Assembly: GCF_001650735.1 (NCBI RefSeq)
Contig: NZ_LXVY01000034.1
Location: 1 to 64,000, forward strand
DNA: 64,000 bases
Direction: 5' to 3'
Source of the DNA: Sphingomonas sp. TDK1
Lineage (GTDB): Bacteria; Pseudomonadota; Alphaproteobacteria; Sphingomonadales; Sphingomonadaceae
Both the position numbers and the translations under genes were made by a program. This document shows positions 7,482 through 15,476 of the stretch, piece by piece. Each line of letters opens with the position of its first letter. Position 1 is the stretch's first letter. Below the pieces are notes generated by a model. The model made no database searches. It had not been told where the DNA came from and was given only the letters and a program-made list of their open reading frames with translations.

Positions 7482-9299
7482 ATGCATCAACCCGCGCTCG
7501 TCATCGCGCTGATCGGTGCGCTCGGCATCGGCGCGCAGTGGATCGCCTGGCGCACCGGCTGGCCCGCCATCGCGCTGATGCTCGTCGCCGGCGTGCTCGC
7601 AGGTCCCGTGGCGGGGTTGATCGAGCCGCATGCGGTCTTCGGCGAGTTGCTGGAGCCGATCGTGTCGATCGCGGTTGCGCTGATCCTGTTCGAAGGCGGG
7701 CTGAGCCTCAATTTCCGCGAGCTGCGGCGGACCGACGGCGCGGTCACCCGGCTGGTGCTGCTCGGCGTGCCGATCGGCTGGGGGCTGGGCACGCTGGCGC
7801 TGTACTATGCCGCCGGGCTGGTCTGGCCGGTTGCGACGCTGTTCGCCGGCATCCTGGTCGTCACGGGCCCCACGGTGGTGCTGCCGCTGCTCCGCCAGAG
7901 CAATGTCGCGCAGCGCCCTCGGGCGATCCTGAAATGGGAGGCCATCGTCAACGATCCGATCGGCGCGCTGTGCGGGCTGGTGACCTACGAGTATCTGCGC
8001 CGCTCGGGCGATGGTGGCACGCTGCTCAGCGTGCTTGGCTCGTTGCTCGCCGCCAGCCTCGTGGCGGGGCTGATCGGCTTCGTCGTCGCCAAGGCGATCG
8101 GCTGGGCGTTCCAGCGCGGGCATGTGCCCGAATATCTGAAGGCGCCGGTGCTTCTCGTGGCCGTGATCGGCGTGTTCGTCGGCTCGAACATGATCCAGCA
8201 GGAAACCGGCCTGATCACCGTGACCGTGCTGGGCGTGGCACTCGCCAATATGCGGCTGGACTCGCTCCGCGACATCCATCCGTTCAAGGAAAATGTCACC
8301 GTTCTGCTGATCTCGGGCGTGTTCGTGCTGCTCTCCGCCTCGCTTGATTTCGAGGTGCTGCGGCATTTCGAGTGGCGCTTCCTCGCTTTCCTCGCAGCGC
8401 TGCTGTTCTTGGTGCGGCCGGTCACCGTGCTGCTGAGCCTCGCCTTCACCAAGGTGCCTTGGAACGAGCGGCTGCTGGTCGCATGGATCGCGCCGCGCGG
8501 TATCGTGGCGGTGGCGATCTCCGGCCTGTTCGCGCTGCGGCTCGACAAACTGGGCTATAGCGACGGGTCGATCCTGGTGACGCTGTCCTTTGCCGTCGTG
8601 GTCGCGACAATCCTCGCGCACGGCTTCTCGATCGGCCCCGTCGCGCGGATGCTCAAGGTGACCGGCGCCACCGAGCGCGGGCTGCTGATCGTCGGCGGCA
8701 CGCCGTGGAGCCTCGCGCTCGCCGAGCAGCTGCGCCAGCTCGAGGTGCCGGTGACGATCTGCGACACCAGCTGGCAGCGGCTGCGGCAGGCGCGCTCGGC
8801 GGGCATTCCGACCTATCACGGCGAGATCCTCGCCGAGGCCACCGAGGACCGGCTCGACCTCTCGCAGTTCCAGGTGCTCGCCGCGACCACCGACAACGAG
8901 GCGTATAACGCACTGGTCTGCAACGAATTTGCTCCCGAGATCGGGCGCGACAATGTCTATCAGCTCGGCGGCGGCGGGCATGACGAGGATGCGCGGGCGC
9001 TGCCCGAATCCCTGCGTGGCCGCGCGCTGTTCATCAGCGGGCACGGGGTCGAGGAAATCGTCGAGCGCGATCGTGACGGCTGGAGCTTCCGCAAGACCCG
9101 GCTCACCGAGCAGTTCGACTTCGACGCCGCCAAGGCGGACCTGCCCGACGCCGCCGACATGCTGCTGCTGGTCCGCAAGGGCGGGCTGCTTCGCTTCTTC
9201 TCGCACGCCAGCCGGCCGACGCCGCAGCCCGGCGACACGATCATCTCGTACGTGCCCCCCATGCCGGCGGCGCGACGGCTTCAGGAGGAGGTTGCATGA
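7482..9299 (+). CDS. CPA-type Na+/H+ antiporter with C-terminal TrkA-N-like domain
   Basis: A 605-residue inner-membrane protein. About twelve hydrophobic segments span residues 4-390 with the layout of cation:proton antiporters (LFEGGLSLNF near 65-75, ILVVTGPTVVLPLL, WIAPRGIVAVAISGLFALRL). A soluble Rossmann-like domain follows (about 395-520, GLLIVGGTPWSLALAEQLRQLE), resembling the RCK/TrkA-N regulator of ion transporters. It probably exchanges Na+ or K+ for protons with gating by a nucleotide. I chose the ATG at 7482 because hydrophobic sequence begins there; the open frame upstream is Arg-rich and unlike a transporter. The following OmpA-like gene overlaps its stop (ATGA). Confidence 0.9.
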   Translation: MHQPALVIALIGALGIGAQWIAWRTGWPAIALMLVAGVLAGPVAGLIEPHAVFGELLEPIVSIAVALILFEGGLSLNFRELRRTDGAVTRLVLLGVPIGWGLGTLALYYAAGLVWPVATLFAGILVVTGPTVVLPLLRQSNVAQRPRAILKWEAIVNDPIGALCGLVTYEYLRRSGDGGTLLSVLGSLLAASLVAGLIGFVVAKAIGWAFQRGHVPEYLKAPVLLVAVIGVFVGSNMIQQETGLITVTVLGVALANMRLDSLRDIHPFKENVTVLLISGVFVLLSASLDFEVLRHFEWRFLAFLAALLFLVRPVTVLLSLAFTKVPWNERLLVAWIAPRGIVAVAISGLFALRLDKLGYSDGSILVTLSFAVVVATILAHGFSIGPVARMLKVTGATERGLLIVGGTPWSLALAEQLRQLEVPVTICDTSWQRLRQARSAGIPTYHGEILAEATEDRLDLSQFQVLAATTDNEAYNALVCNEFAPEIGRDNVYQLGGGGHDEDARALPESLRGRALFISGHGVEEIVERDRDGWSFRKTRLTEQFDFDAAKADLPDAADMLLLVRKGGLLRFFSHASRPTPQPGDTIISYVPPMPAARRLQEEVA

Positions 9300-9931
9300 G
9301 CAGGTGGGCGATGCTCGCGCTCGCGGTGGCGGTGGCGGGCTGCAACGCGCGGGAGCCCGCGCGCGACAATGCGGCGGCCGAGAATAGGAGCATCATCGCC
9401 GAGGATGACGGTCTCGCGAACAACAGCGCCGCGGAGGCGCCCAAGTCGATCCTGCGACCGGAGGTGGTCCCCGACGAACCTGAAAAGCCTGCGCTGAAGG
9501 CGCTGGATCTCGTCATTCCCTTCGGCGCTTCGGGCCTGAAGCTGGACGATGCAGGCAAGACGCTGCTCGATGAAATGCTAGGCAACGCGACCATGGCGGC
9601 GGGTGGTCCGATCACCATCGGCGGCCACAGCGATACGCGCGGCAACGACCGCGACAACCTGGTCTCCTCGCTCAAGCGGGCCGAGGCGGTGCGTGACTAT
9701 CTGCTGTCGAAGGGCGTGCCGGCCGCGCGGATGACGGTGATTGCGTTCGGCGAAACCCGCGCGCTGGTGCCGAACGCCAGGCTGGACGGGAGCGACGATC
9801 CGGACGCGCGGGCGAAGAACCGGCGGGTGGAGGTGCAGGTCGCGCTGCCCGCAGTTGCGGCGCCGACGCAAGCCGCCCAGGATAACGGAACGGCCGAGGC
9901 TTCGAATGTTGATATCAAGTCGAAGCGATAG
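9296..9931 (+). CDS. OmpA-family lipoprotein
   Basis: A 211-residue protein with a lipoprotein signal (lipobox VAGC, cysteine at about residue 16), a short acidic linker, and a C-terminal OmpA-like peptidoglycan-binding domain (about 70-185). The domain shows GGHSDTRGNDRDN, LSSLKRAEAVRDYL-like helices and KNRRVEVQV, including the Asp and Arg residues that hold meso-diaminopimelate in this family. It should sit in the outer membrane and tether it to the wall. Its ATG overlaps the antiporter stop, so the two genes are co-transcribed, though a functional link is not obvious. Confidence 0.88.
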   Translation: MSRWAMLALAVAVAGCNAREPARDNAAAENRSIIAEDDGLANNSAAEAPKSILRPEVVPDEPEKPALKALDLVIPFGASGLKLDDAGKTLLDEMLGNATMAAGGPITIGGHSDTRGNDRDNLVSSLKRAEAVRDYLLSKGVPAARMTVIAFGETRALVPNARLDGSDDPDARAKNRRVEVQVALPAVAAPTQAAQDNGTAEASNVDIKSKR

Positions 9932-9945
9932 GGGGCAAGACGCTG

Positions 9946-10038
9946 TTATCCCGGCGAAAGCTTAGATCCATTGCCGTCAATGTCACGGCGCCCGTTGCAA
10001 CCGCACGGCGAATGGATCCGGCCGCCCGCCGGGAATGA
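9946..10038. repeat. REP-like palindromic intergenic element
   Basis: TCCCGGCG (9949-9956) near the left end is answered by CGCCGGGA (10027-10034) at the right, and inner arms GATCCATTGCCGT and ACGGCGAATGGATC also pair, so about 90 bases can fold into one long imperfect hairpin. The sequence resembles the CCCGGCGAAAGCCGGG elements common in sphingomonad genomes. A related half copy occurs near 48795-48820 after ppx. Confidence 0.5.
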
Positions 10039-10039
10039 C

Positions 10040-10063
10040 GGTGGAGGGGGCGCGCCCTCCACC
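10040..10063 (-). terminator. terminator-like hairpin after cysK
   Basis: GGTGGAGGG (10040-10048) pairs exactly with CCCTCCACC (10055-10063) around a six-base loop, starting just past the cysK stop codon. There is no clear U-run, so termination is inferred from the stem and position. Confidence 0.5.
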
Positions 10064-10068
10064 TTCGG

Positions 10069-10989
10069 TCAGCTCTCGGGCAGGAAGTCCGGCACGCTCA
10101 GATAGCGCTCGCCGGTGTCATAGTTGAAGCCGAGCACGCGCACGCCGTCGGGCAGGTCGGGCAGCTTCTGCAGGATTGCCGCGAGCGTACCGCCCGAGGA
10201 GATGCCGACCAGCATGCCCTCTTCGGCGGCCGAGCGTCGCGCCATGTCCTTGGCGACCGCGGCGTCCACCTTGATCACCCCGTCGATCGCGTCGGTGTGG
10301 AGGTTCTTGGGCACGAAGCCCGCGCCGATGCCCTGGATCGGGTGCGGGCCGGGCTGGCCACCCGAAATCACCGGCGACAGCTCGGGCTCCACCGCGAACA
10401 CCTTGAGGTTGGGCCATTCCTTCTTGAGCGCTTCCGCCACGCCAGTGATATGGCCACCCGTGCCGACGCCGGTGATGATGACGTCGATCGGCGTATCGCG
10501 GAAATCGTTCAGGATTTCCTGAGCGGTGGTACGTACATGCACATCGATGTTCGCACTGTTTTCGAACTGCTGCGGCATCCAGGCGCCGGGCGTGCTCTCG
10601 ACGATCTCAAGGGCGCGTTCGATGGCCCCCTTCATGCCCCGCTCGCGCGGGGTGAGGTCGAAGCTCGCGCCATAGGCGAGCATCAAGCGACGGCGTTCGA
10701 GCGACATGCTCTCCGGCATCACCAGGATCAGCTTGTAGCCCTTCACCGCCGCGACCATCGCCAGGCCGACGCCGGTATTGCCGCTGGTCGGCTCGACGAT
10801 GGTACCGCCGGGCTTGAGGCTGCCGTCCTTCTCGGCCGCTTCCACCATCGCCAGCGCGATGCGGTCCTTGATCGAGCCGCCCGGGTTCGAGCGCTCGGAC
10901 TTGATCCACACTTCGGCGCCGGGGAACAGCTTGTTGATACGGACGTGCGGCGTGTTGCCGATCGTCTCGAGGATCGAATTGGCCTTCAT
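10069..10989 (-). CDS. cysK: cysteine synthase A (O-acetylserine sulfhydrylase)
   Basis: CysK makes L-cysteine from O-acetylserine and sulfide using PLP. The 306-residue protein starts [20 protein letters not shown] and has the PLP lysine in NPGGSIKDR (around residue 42), the PTSGNTG substrate loop (around 67-73), and the phosphate-binding [11 protein letters not shown] loop (around 175). Length and motifs match the A-type enzyme. The gene ahead of it on the same strand is an MFS transporter whose stop overlaps its ATG, so the two are probably transcribed together and the transporter might export a sulfur or amino acid metabolite. Confidence 0.95.
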   Translation of the reverse strand: MKANSILETIGNTPHVRINKLFPGAEVWIKSERSNPGGSIKDRIALAMVEAAEKDGSLKPGGTIVEPTSGNTGVGLAMVAAVKGYKLILVMPESMSLERRRLMLAYGASFDLTPRERGMKGAIERALEIVESTPGAWMPQQFENSANIDVHVRTTAQEILNDFRDTPIDVIITGVGTGGHITGVAEALKKEWPNLKVFAVEPELSPVISGGQPGPHPIQGIGAGFVPKNLHTDAIDGVIKVDAAVAKDMARRSAAEEGMLVGISSGGTLAAILQKLPDLPDGVRVLGFNYDTGERYLSVPDFLPES

Positions 10990-12308
10990 GTCGTCATCTC
11001 CTTCGGAGGAACTTCGAGGGTGGCCGGAGGATCGAAGGTTCGAGCCCGCTTGAACTCAGGGAATAGCTTCGACCACAGGACCGTGACAAGGATCGCGCCG
11101 ATACCGCCGCCGATCACCGCGGCGACGGGACCGATCAGCGCGGCGAGGAAGCCGCTTTCGGCTTCACCCAGCTCGTTCGAGCCGGAAATGAACAGGGTGG
11201 AGACCGCGCCGACCCGGCCGCGCATCTCGTCCGGCGTGTAGAGCTGGATCAGCGACTGACGGACATAGACCGAGACCATGTCAGCCGCGCCCAGCACGAA
11301 CAAGGCGGCGAGCGAGATCACCACCGCGGGGGAAAGATCGGTACCCACGGCCTTGGGGCCCAGCACCGGCACCAGCAGCGGAGCGGCCGCGCCGAACACC
11401 ACGGTCGCCAGGCCGAACAGCGCTACCGCGACCAGCATCTTCACGCCCACATCCGTCTTGAGCGGGCGCCAGGAGAAGAACAGAGCCGTCACCACCGCAC
11501 CCAACGCAGGGGCGGCGCGAAGGTGCCCCAGGCCCTCGGATCCGACTTGCAGGATATCGCGCGCATAGACCGGCAGCATCGCCGTCGCGCCGCCGAGCAG
11601 CACCGCGAAAAGGTCGAGCGAGATCGCGCCGAGCACCAGCCGGTTGCGGCGGACATAGTGTAGCCCGTCGACCATCTGCGACCAGGGACTGCCGACAAAT
11701 TTACGATTGGCGACCGGGACCGGGCCGATCAGGAAGAGCATCAGCAGCGAGACAAGGAACAGGCCACCCGAGACGGCATATGCCAGCCACGAGGCGGCGG
11801 CATAGAGATAGCCGCCCATGGCGGGGCCGATGACGGTACCGGTCTGCCAGGCGAGCGAGCTCAGCGCGATTGCGGTCGGCAACACCGTCTTGGGGACGAG
11901 GTTCGGGGCCAGCGCGCCGAGCGCCGGGCTGACAAACGCACGGGCGACCCCGAGCAGCGCGGCGATGCTGAACAAAGCGGGCAGGGTGATGGTGTGCTGC
12001 CAGGTCAGCCAGGCGAGCGCCAGCGCACATCCCGCCTCCAGCGCCACCGCGGCGCGGGCGATCCAGCGCCGGTCGATCCGGTCCGCCACCCAGCCCGCGA
12101 ACAGCGAGAGGAACAGCAGCGGCAGGAACTGCGCCACGCCGATCATCCCAAGCTGGAACGCGGCTTCCTTGATGCTCATCGTCCGGCGGGCAATGTCGTA
12201 CACCTGCCAGCCGATCACGATCACCATCGCCATCTGGCCCAGGGTGGCGGCGAGGCGGGCGACGAAATAGGCGCGGAAATTGCCGATAGCGAACGGATGC
12301 GGTGACAT
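10986..12308 (-). CDS. MFS transporter (EntS/MFS_3-like)
   Basis: An inner-membrane carrier of 440 residues with about twelve hydrophobic segments. The start region [18 protein letters not shown], the [13 protein letters not shown] loop between segments 2 and 3, and the overall look match the MFS_3/enterobactin-exporter-like group. The ATG at 12308 is preferred to one at 12344, which would add an Arg-rich leader. The gene overlaps cysK by ATGA, so cysteine-related export is conceivable, but the substrate is not deducible. Confidence 0.88.
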   Translation of the reverse strand: MSPHPFAIGNFRAYFVARLAATLGQMAMVIVIGWQVYDIARRTMSIKEAAFQLGMIGVAQFLPLLFLSLFAGWVADRIDRRWIARAAVALEAGCALALAWLTWQHTITLPALFSIAALLGVARAFVSPALGALAPNLVPKTVLPTAIALSSLAWQTGTVIGPAMGGYLYAAASWLAYAVSGGLFLVSLLMLFLIGPVPVANRKFVGSPWSQMVDGLHYVRRNRLVLGAISLDLFAVLLGGATAMLPVYARDILQVGSEGLGHLRAAPALGAVVTALFFSWRPLKTDVGVKMLVAVALFGLATVVFGAAAPLLVPVLGPKAVGTDLSPAVVISLAALFVLGAADMVSVYVRQSLIQLYTPDEMRGRVGAVSTLFISGSNELGEAESGFLAALIGPVAAVIGGGIGAILVTVLWSKLFPEFKRARTFDPPATLEVPPKEMTT

Positions 12309-12373
12309 GGTCTCGCTCTTGGCGCGCGGCCGGGCCCTGCGCAATGCTTCCGTAGGTTGGGGGGCCTAAAGCT

Positions 12374-13768
12374 TTATCCCATCTGCGCGGGCTGGGCCTG
12401 GTCCGCCTCCGCCTTGGCCGGATTGCGGACCGAGGGGCGCAGGCGGGCGAGGCTGCAGATACCGGCGATCAGGGCGAGACCCGCAGCGACCAGCGCGGGA
12501 GTCATGCCTGCACCCACGCCCATCGCCAACAGCGCCGCGACCAGCGTCGCACCGGTGGTCTGGCCGACCATCCGCGTCGTCGAGATCAGCCCGCCCGCGG
12601 CGGCGGCGCGCTCGACCGGGGCCGAGCCGATGATCAGCCGCGCATTGGGCGAAAGGAACATGCCGAAGCCGGCGCCGGTCAAGGACATCCGCCATGCGAT
12701 GTCGAAATAGGTCGGGTCGTGCGGCAGGAAGGCGAGGGCTAACAGTCCGGCAATCGCGATGGCCATGCCGATGCCGCCCAGCGCTCCGGCGGGGTAGCGA
12801 TCCGATAGCGTGCCGGCGAGTGGGGCGACGAACATGGTCGTCAGCGGCCAGGGAGCGATCACCGCGCCGACCTCGGACGGGGCGAAGCCATAACCGTGCT
12901 GGAGCCGGAACGGCAGCGACAGAAGAAGACTCATCGTCGCGACGAACGCGGTGAAGGCACCGACGGTGGAGAGCGCCAGCACCGGGCGGGCGAGCAGATC
13001 GACCGGGAGGATCGGCTCCGCCTCGCCCTGTTCGCGACGCACGAAGATCACGCCGATGGCGACACCTGCCAGCACCACCGCGGCGGACACCACCGGGCTG
13101 TCGCCATGGACCGCACTTTCCAGGCCGCCGATCACCAGCCCGAACATTGCCGCGCATAATATGGCGCCAAGCACGTCGAACGGCGCCCTGGACCGTGGAA
13201 TGTCCGGCAGCGAGCGACCGAGCAACAGGCTCGCGATCGCGAAGGGAACGGCCGAAGCGAACACCCAGGGCCAGGGGCCGACCGCCAGTACCAACCCGCC
13301 CAGCGTCGGCGCGATGGCCGACGAAACCGATACCACCACCGAGTTCACGCCGAGCCCGCGGCCGAGCTGCTTGGAAGGGTAGATCTGTCGCACCAGCGCC
13401 GAGGAGACGCTCAGCGCCGCCGCGGCGCCGGCGGCCTGTGCTGCGCGGACGATCAGCAGGAAGGGCAGGCTCTTGGCGAAGAAGCACAGGATCGTGGCGA
13501 CGGTGAAGACGATCTGGCCGATCTGGTACAGCCGCTTCAGTCCGACCCGATTGCCCAGCCCGGAAAAGGGCAGCAGCAGCATCACCAGCACCAGCTGGTA
13601 CACCGTCACGACCGCGACGGCCGCCGACGACTCTACGTGCAGGTCGTGCGCGATGGTGGGGAGCGCCACGGTGGCGATGGCGCCATCGATCACCACCAGC
13701 GCCGTGCCGAACGACACGGCGGCAATGGCGGTGAGGCGGCGGGGCATGGGAAGGCCGTCGATTTGCAT
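12374..13768 (-). CDS. MFS drug-efflux-type transporter (DHA2-like)
   Basis: A 464-residue inner-membrane protein with about fourteen hydrophobic segments, the count typical of the DHA2 drug:H+ antiporter branch. The segment-1 motif VVIDGAIATVALPTIAHDL matches the D-x-x-I-V-N-V-A-L-P motif of this branch, and loop 2-3 has GLGNRVGLKRLY. It probably exports a toxic compound or metabolite. An ATG at 13747 is a possible alternative start. The gene reads toward the other MFS gene but is separated from it, and no regulator is adjacent. Confidence 0.88.
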   Translation of the reverse strand: MQIDGLPMPRRLTAIAAVSFGTALVVIDGAIATVALPTIAHDLHVESSAAVAVVTVYQLVLVMLLLPFSGLGNRVGLKRLYQIGQIVFTVATILCFFAKSLPFLLIVRAAQAAGAAAALSVSSALVRQIYPSKQLGRGLGVNSVVVSVSSAIAPTLGGLVLAVGPWPWVFASAVPFAIASLLLGRSLPDIPRSRAPFDVLGAILCAAMFGLVIGGLESAVHGDSPVVSAAVVLAGVAIGVIFVRREQGEAEPILPVDLLARPVLALSTVGAFTAFVATMSLLLSLPFRLQHGYGFAPSEVGAVIAPWPLTTMFVAPLAGTLSDRYPAGALGGIGMAIAIAGLLALAFLPHDPTYFDIAWRMSLTGAGFGMFLSPNARLIIGSAPVERAAAAGGLISTTRMVGQTTGATLVAALLAMGVGAGMTPALVAAGLALIAGICSLARLRPSVRNPAKAEADQAQPAQMG

Positions 13769-13808
13769 CGCGGCCTTAGTGCATCAGCGCGCGCTCGGTT
13801 CCCAGCCC

Positions 13809-13833
13809 GGAACTTGGAACCCAACCCATGGTT
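13809..13833 (+). promoter_or_regulatory. candidate EcfG (general stress response) promoter
   Basis: GGAAC (13809-13813), a 16-base spacer, then GGTT (13830-13833) is close to the GGAAC-N16/17-CGTT consensus of the alphaproteobacterial stress sigma factor EcfG. It lies 37 bases before the ATG of the 25-residue peptide gene and leaves room for its AGGAGG. Confidence 0.45.
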
Positions 13834-13870
13834 TAGTCAGCAAGCGAAACGACGCTTTCAGGAGGATGAT

Positions 13871-13948
13871 ATGGGTAAGGGTATCTTGTTGTGGCTGCTG
13901 GGAATTCCGATCCCGATCATTATCCTGCTGCTGATCTTCTGGCACTGA
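13871..13948 (+). CDS. 25-residue hydrophobic small membrane peptide
   Basis: An ATG preceded five bases earlier by a perfect AGGAGG (13860-13865) opens a 25-codon frame beginning MGKGILLWLLGIPIPI and ending IFWH. The peptide is a single transmembrane segment with a Lys at residue 3, a double-proline kink in the middle, and an aromatic/His end, so it probably inserts in the inner membrane. The ribosome-binding site, the candidate EcfG promoter and the hairpin just after the stop make a self-contained gene. Small peptides of this appearance are, as I recall, conserved in sphingomonads without assigned function. The frame extends upstream to 13637 but only through the MFS gene in antisense. Confidence 0.75.
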   Translation: MGKGILLWLLGIPIPIIILLLIFWH

Positions 13949-13954
13949 GTACAA

Positions 13955-13979
13955 GGGTCCGGCGACGATCGCCGGACCC
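13955..13979. terminator. perfect 11-bp hairpin terminator
   Basis: GGGTCCGGCGA (13955-13965) and TCGCCGGACCC (13969-13979) pair fully around a three-base loop, between the small peptide gene and the convergent YdcH-like gene. It can act on both strands; there is no strong U-run on either side. Confidence 0.6.
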
Positions 13980-13992
13980 ATCCAGACCGTGC

Positions 13993-14187
13993 TCAGCGGT
14001 GGCTGGGTACCAGGGCAAGCCGCGCGGCCGGCCCCGGCAGATGCAGGTGCAGTCGGTCCTTCACCGCCAATTTATGCTTCTTGAGCTGCGCCAGGCGAAA
14101 TGCGTCCGGCAAGCGGCGGCGCAGTTCGCTGCGGATCTCGCGCTCGAGCATCCGGTGGGTGGCGATCAGGCGTTCAACAATCGTCAT
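13993..14187 (-). CDS. YdcH-family small protein (DUF465)
   Basis: A 64-residue helical, basic protein. The sequence IVERLIATHRMLEREIRSEL followed by LAQLKKHKLAVKDRLH matches the YdcH/DUF465 pattern, whose members have two helices ending in LKKxKLxLKDxI. Function in the family is unknown. Two in-frame ATGs are close together; the one at 14187 is chosen because GGAG is 8 bases upstream of it but only 2 from the other (14193). It converges with the 25-residue peptide gene. Confidence 0.8.
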   Translation of the reverse strand: MTIVERLIATHRMLEREIRSELRRRLPDAFRLAQLKKHKLAVKDRLHLHLPGPAARLALVPSHR

Positions 14188-14382
14188 CGTCATGGCTCCA
14201 AATCGATGATTGCATCGATCGAGCGGCCCGATGGGAGGGGGGTGCGAGGGAGTGGGAGAACACCGCCGATCCTGCACCGAGCATGCTCGATGCGGTCCGA
14301 CATCACGGGGCTTCTGGTGAAGCCGCCGCCAGAGGGGCCCGGTCCCGCAGCTTCAACATAGGTGCAGGTCGTCGAAGGACAA

Positions 14383-14412
14383 GGGGCTTCGCGACGAAAT
14401 ATGCGAAGCCCC
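14383..14412 (-). terminator. hairpin terminator of the glycine-zipper gene
   Basis: GGGGCTTCGC (14383-14392) and GCGAAGCCCC (14403-14412) form a 10-bp stem with a ten-base loop just past the stop at 14424 and are followed on the minus strand by TTGTCC. The 14188-14382 stretch upstream of the YdcH-like gene otherwise shows no convincing gene. Confidence 0.65.
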
Positions 14413-14423
14413 AAGCGCGTGCC

Positions 14424-14948
14424 TTAGCGGCAGCGCACGTCCTGGTTGTTCATCTGGTTGTTGCGATCGATCGAGTTGCCGATCGCCCCGCCGGCGATCG
14501 CGCCCAGCAGCGTGCCGACCGTGCTCGAATGGCGGCTCGAGATCACGTTGCCGAACAGGCCGCCCGCGGCCGCGCCGACGATCAGGCCGGTGGTGCCGTC
14601 CGGGCGCTTGCAGTAATAGCGACCGTCCTGGCCGCGATACACGCGGTCGTTGGCGCTGAGAACGCGTTCATTGTCGCTCGGGCGATAGTAGCGCGACGGC
14701 TCCCAATCGCCTTCGTCGCGGGCATCGATGCGCGGCGGCGGGGGCGGGGCGTGGGCCAGCCAGTCGCTGTAATTGGCGTAGCGCTCGGACGCCTGCTGGA
14801 ACAGGCGATATTCGCGGTCGAACCGATCCCGCGCCGCCTCGAAGCGGGCGCGCTCCTGGTCCGGCGAGGAATATTGCTGCGCCGAGGCTGGCGCTGCGAC
14901 CGAAAGGCCGGCGGTCGCGAGGGCAACCAGGGCCAGGACATGCTTCAT
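14424..14948 (-). CDS. secreted glycine-zipper protein
   Basis: A 174-residue protein with a Sec signal peptide ending APASAQQ (cleavage around residue 24), a charged helical middle rich in Arg/Glu, then a basic, tyrosine-rich region and a C-terminal glycine zipper (GLIVGAAAGGLFGNVI and GTLLGAIAGGAIGNSI) of the 17-kDa-antigen/2TM type. It should be periplasmic or outer-membrane associated, with two short helical hairpins inserted in a membrane. The ATG at 14948 is fixed by AAGGAG at good spacing. A related protein with the same C-terminal architecture is encoded at 59026. Confidence 0.82.
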   Translation of the reverse strand: MKHVLALVALATAGLSVAAPASAQQYSSPDQERARFEAARDRFDREYRLFQQASERYANYSDWLAHAPPPPPRIDARDEGDWEPSRYYRPSDNERVLSANDRVYRGQDGRYYCKRPDGTTGLIVGAAAGGLFGNVISSRHSSTVGTLLGAIAGGAIGNSIDRNNQMNNQDVRCR

Positions 14949-15090
14949 GCGAGTCTCCTTCATCCACCCGGCCGGCGCTATGGCCGGGAGCGGGGCTTCC
15001 ATCCTACCTTGCGCGTGAAGCGCGGCTGAACGAAGCTATGGGCGAAACAATGCTGGGAGGGGACTGTACCATGGTCTATGCGCTTTGCGC

Positions 15091-15119
15091 TTGCTGCCCT
15101 GCAGCATTGGTATCATATT
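15091..15119 (+). promoter_or_regulatory. candidate promoter giving a leaderless transcript
   Basis: TTGCTG (15091-15096) and CATATT (15114-15119) are separated by 17 bases, placing the transcription start at about 15126, the A of the next gene's ATG. There is no Shine-Dalgarno sequence before that ATG, which fits leaderless translation. Confidence 0.4.
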
Positions 15120-15125
15120 TGTCTC

Positions 15126-15467
15126 ATGAACGTTAGCGCCGCCGTGACCGAAACTCCCGTGAACAACACCCCGTTCGTCCTTGAGGGCATCGTGCGCCTG
15201 CGCTGCTTGCAGGTAACGTACAACCGGACCCGGATGATCGTCGCGCCGTACATCCTCTATACGCGCAACGAATCGCTCTACACCGACGCGCAGATCATTT
15301 CGCGAGAAGGCATGCTGCCGCGCGAGCCGAAGATCGCCACCTTCAAGGTCGATGGCCTCAAGGAAGTCTCGGTGCTCGACCGCGCGTTCGAGATCGGCGA
15401 GATGTTCGATCCCGAGCTCGACAAATATGCCGGCACGACGCTGATGAAGGTCGAGCCCGAGGCCTGA
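15126..15467 (+). CDS. conserved protein of unknown function
   Basis: A 113-residue soluble protein with no signal peptide or transmembrane segment. It reads like one mixed alpha/beta domain: VLEGIVRLRCLQVTYNRTRM, then IVAPYILYTRNESLYTDAQI, and a conserved-looking end VDGLKEVSVLDRAFEIGEMF. I do not recognise a family with confidence; the VLYTRNxSxYxDAxV pattern is loosely reminiscent of ligand-binding WYL-type folds. The start at 15126 is chosen because the upstream Met at 15078 would lie before the promoter. It converges with the helicase gene, ten bases away. Confidence 0.7.
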   Translation: MNVSAAVTETPVNNTPFVLEGIVRLRCLQVTYNRTRMIVAPYILYTRNESLYTDAQIISREGMLPREPKIATFKVDGLKEVSVLDRAFEIGEMFDPELDKYAGTTLMKVEPEA

Positions 15468-15476
15468 CCCGCGCGA

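Noticed and set aside
6309-9206. 965-codon open frame on the minus strand
   Set aside because: Runs antisense through the antiporter and part of the hydrolase gene; the translation is rich in Arg, His and Gln with no domain, as expected from GC-rich antisense.
14190-14414. 74-codon minus-strand frame between YdcH-like and glycine-zipper genes
   Set aside because: It runs through the terminator hairpin at 14383-14412, has no good ribosome-binding site and no recognisable domain.
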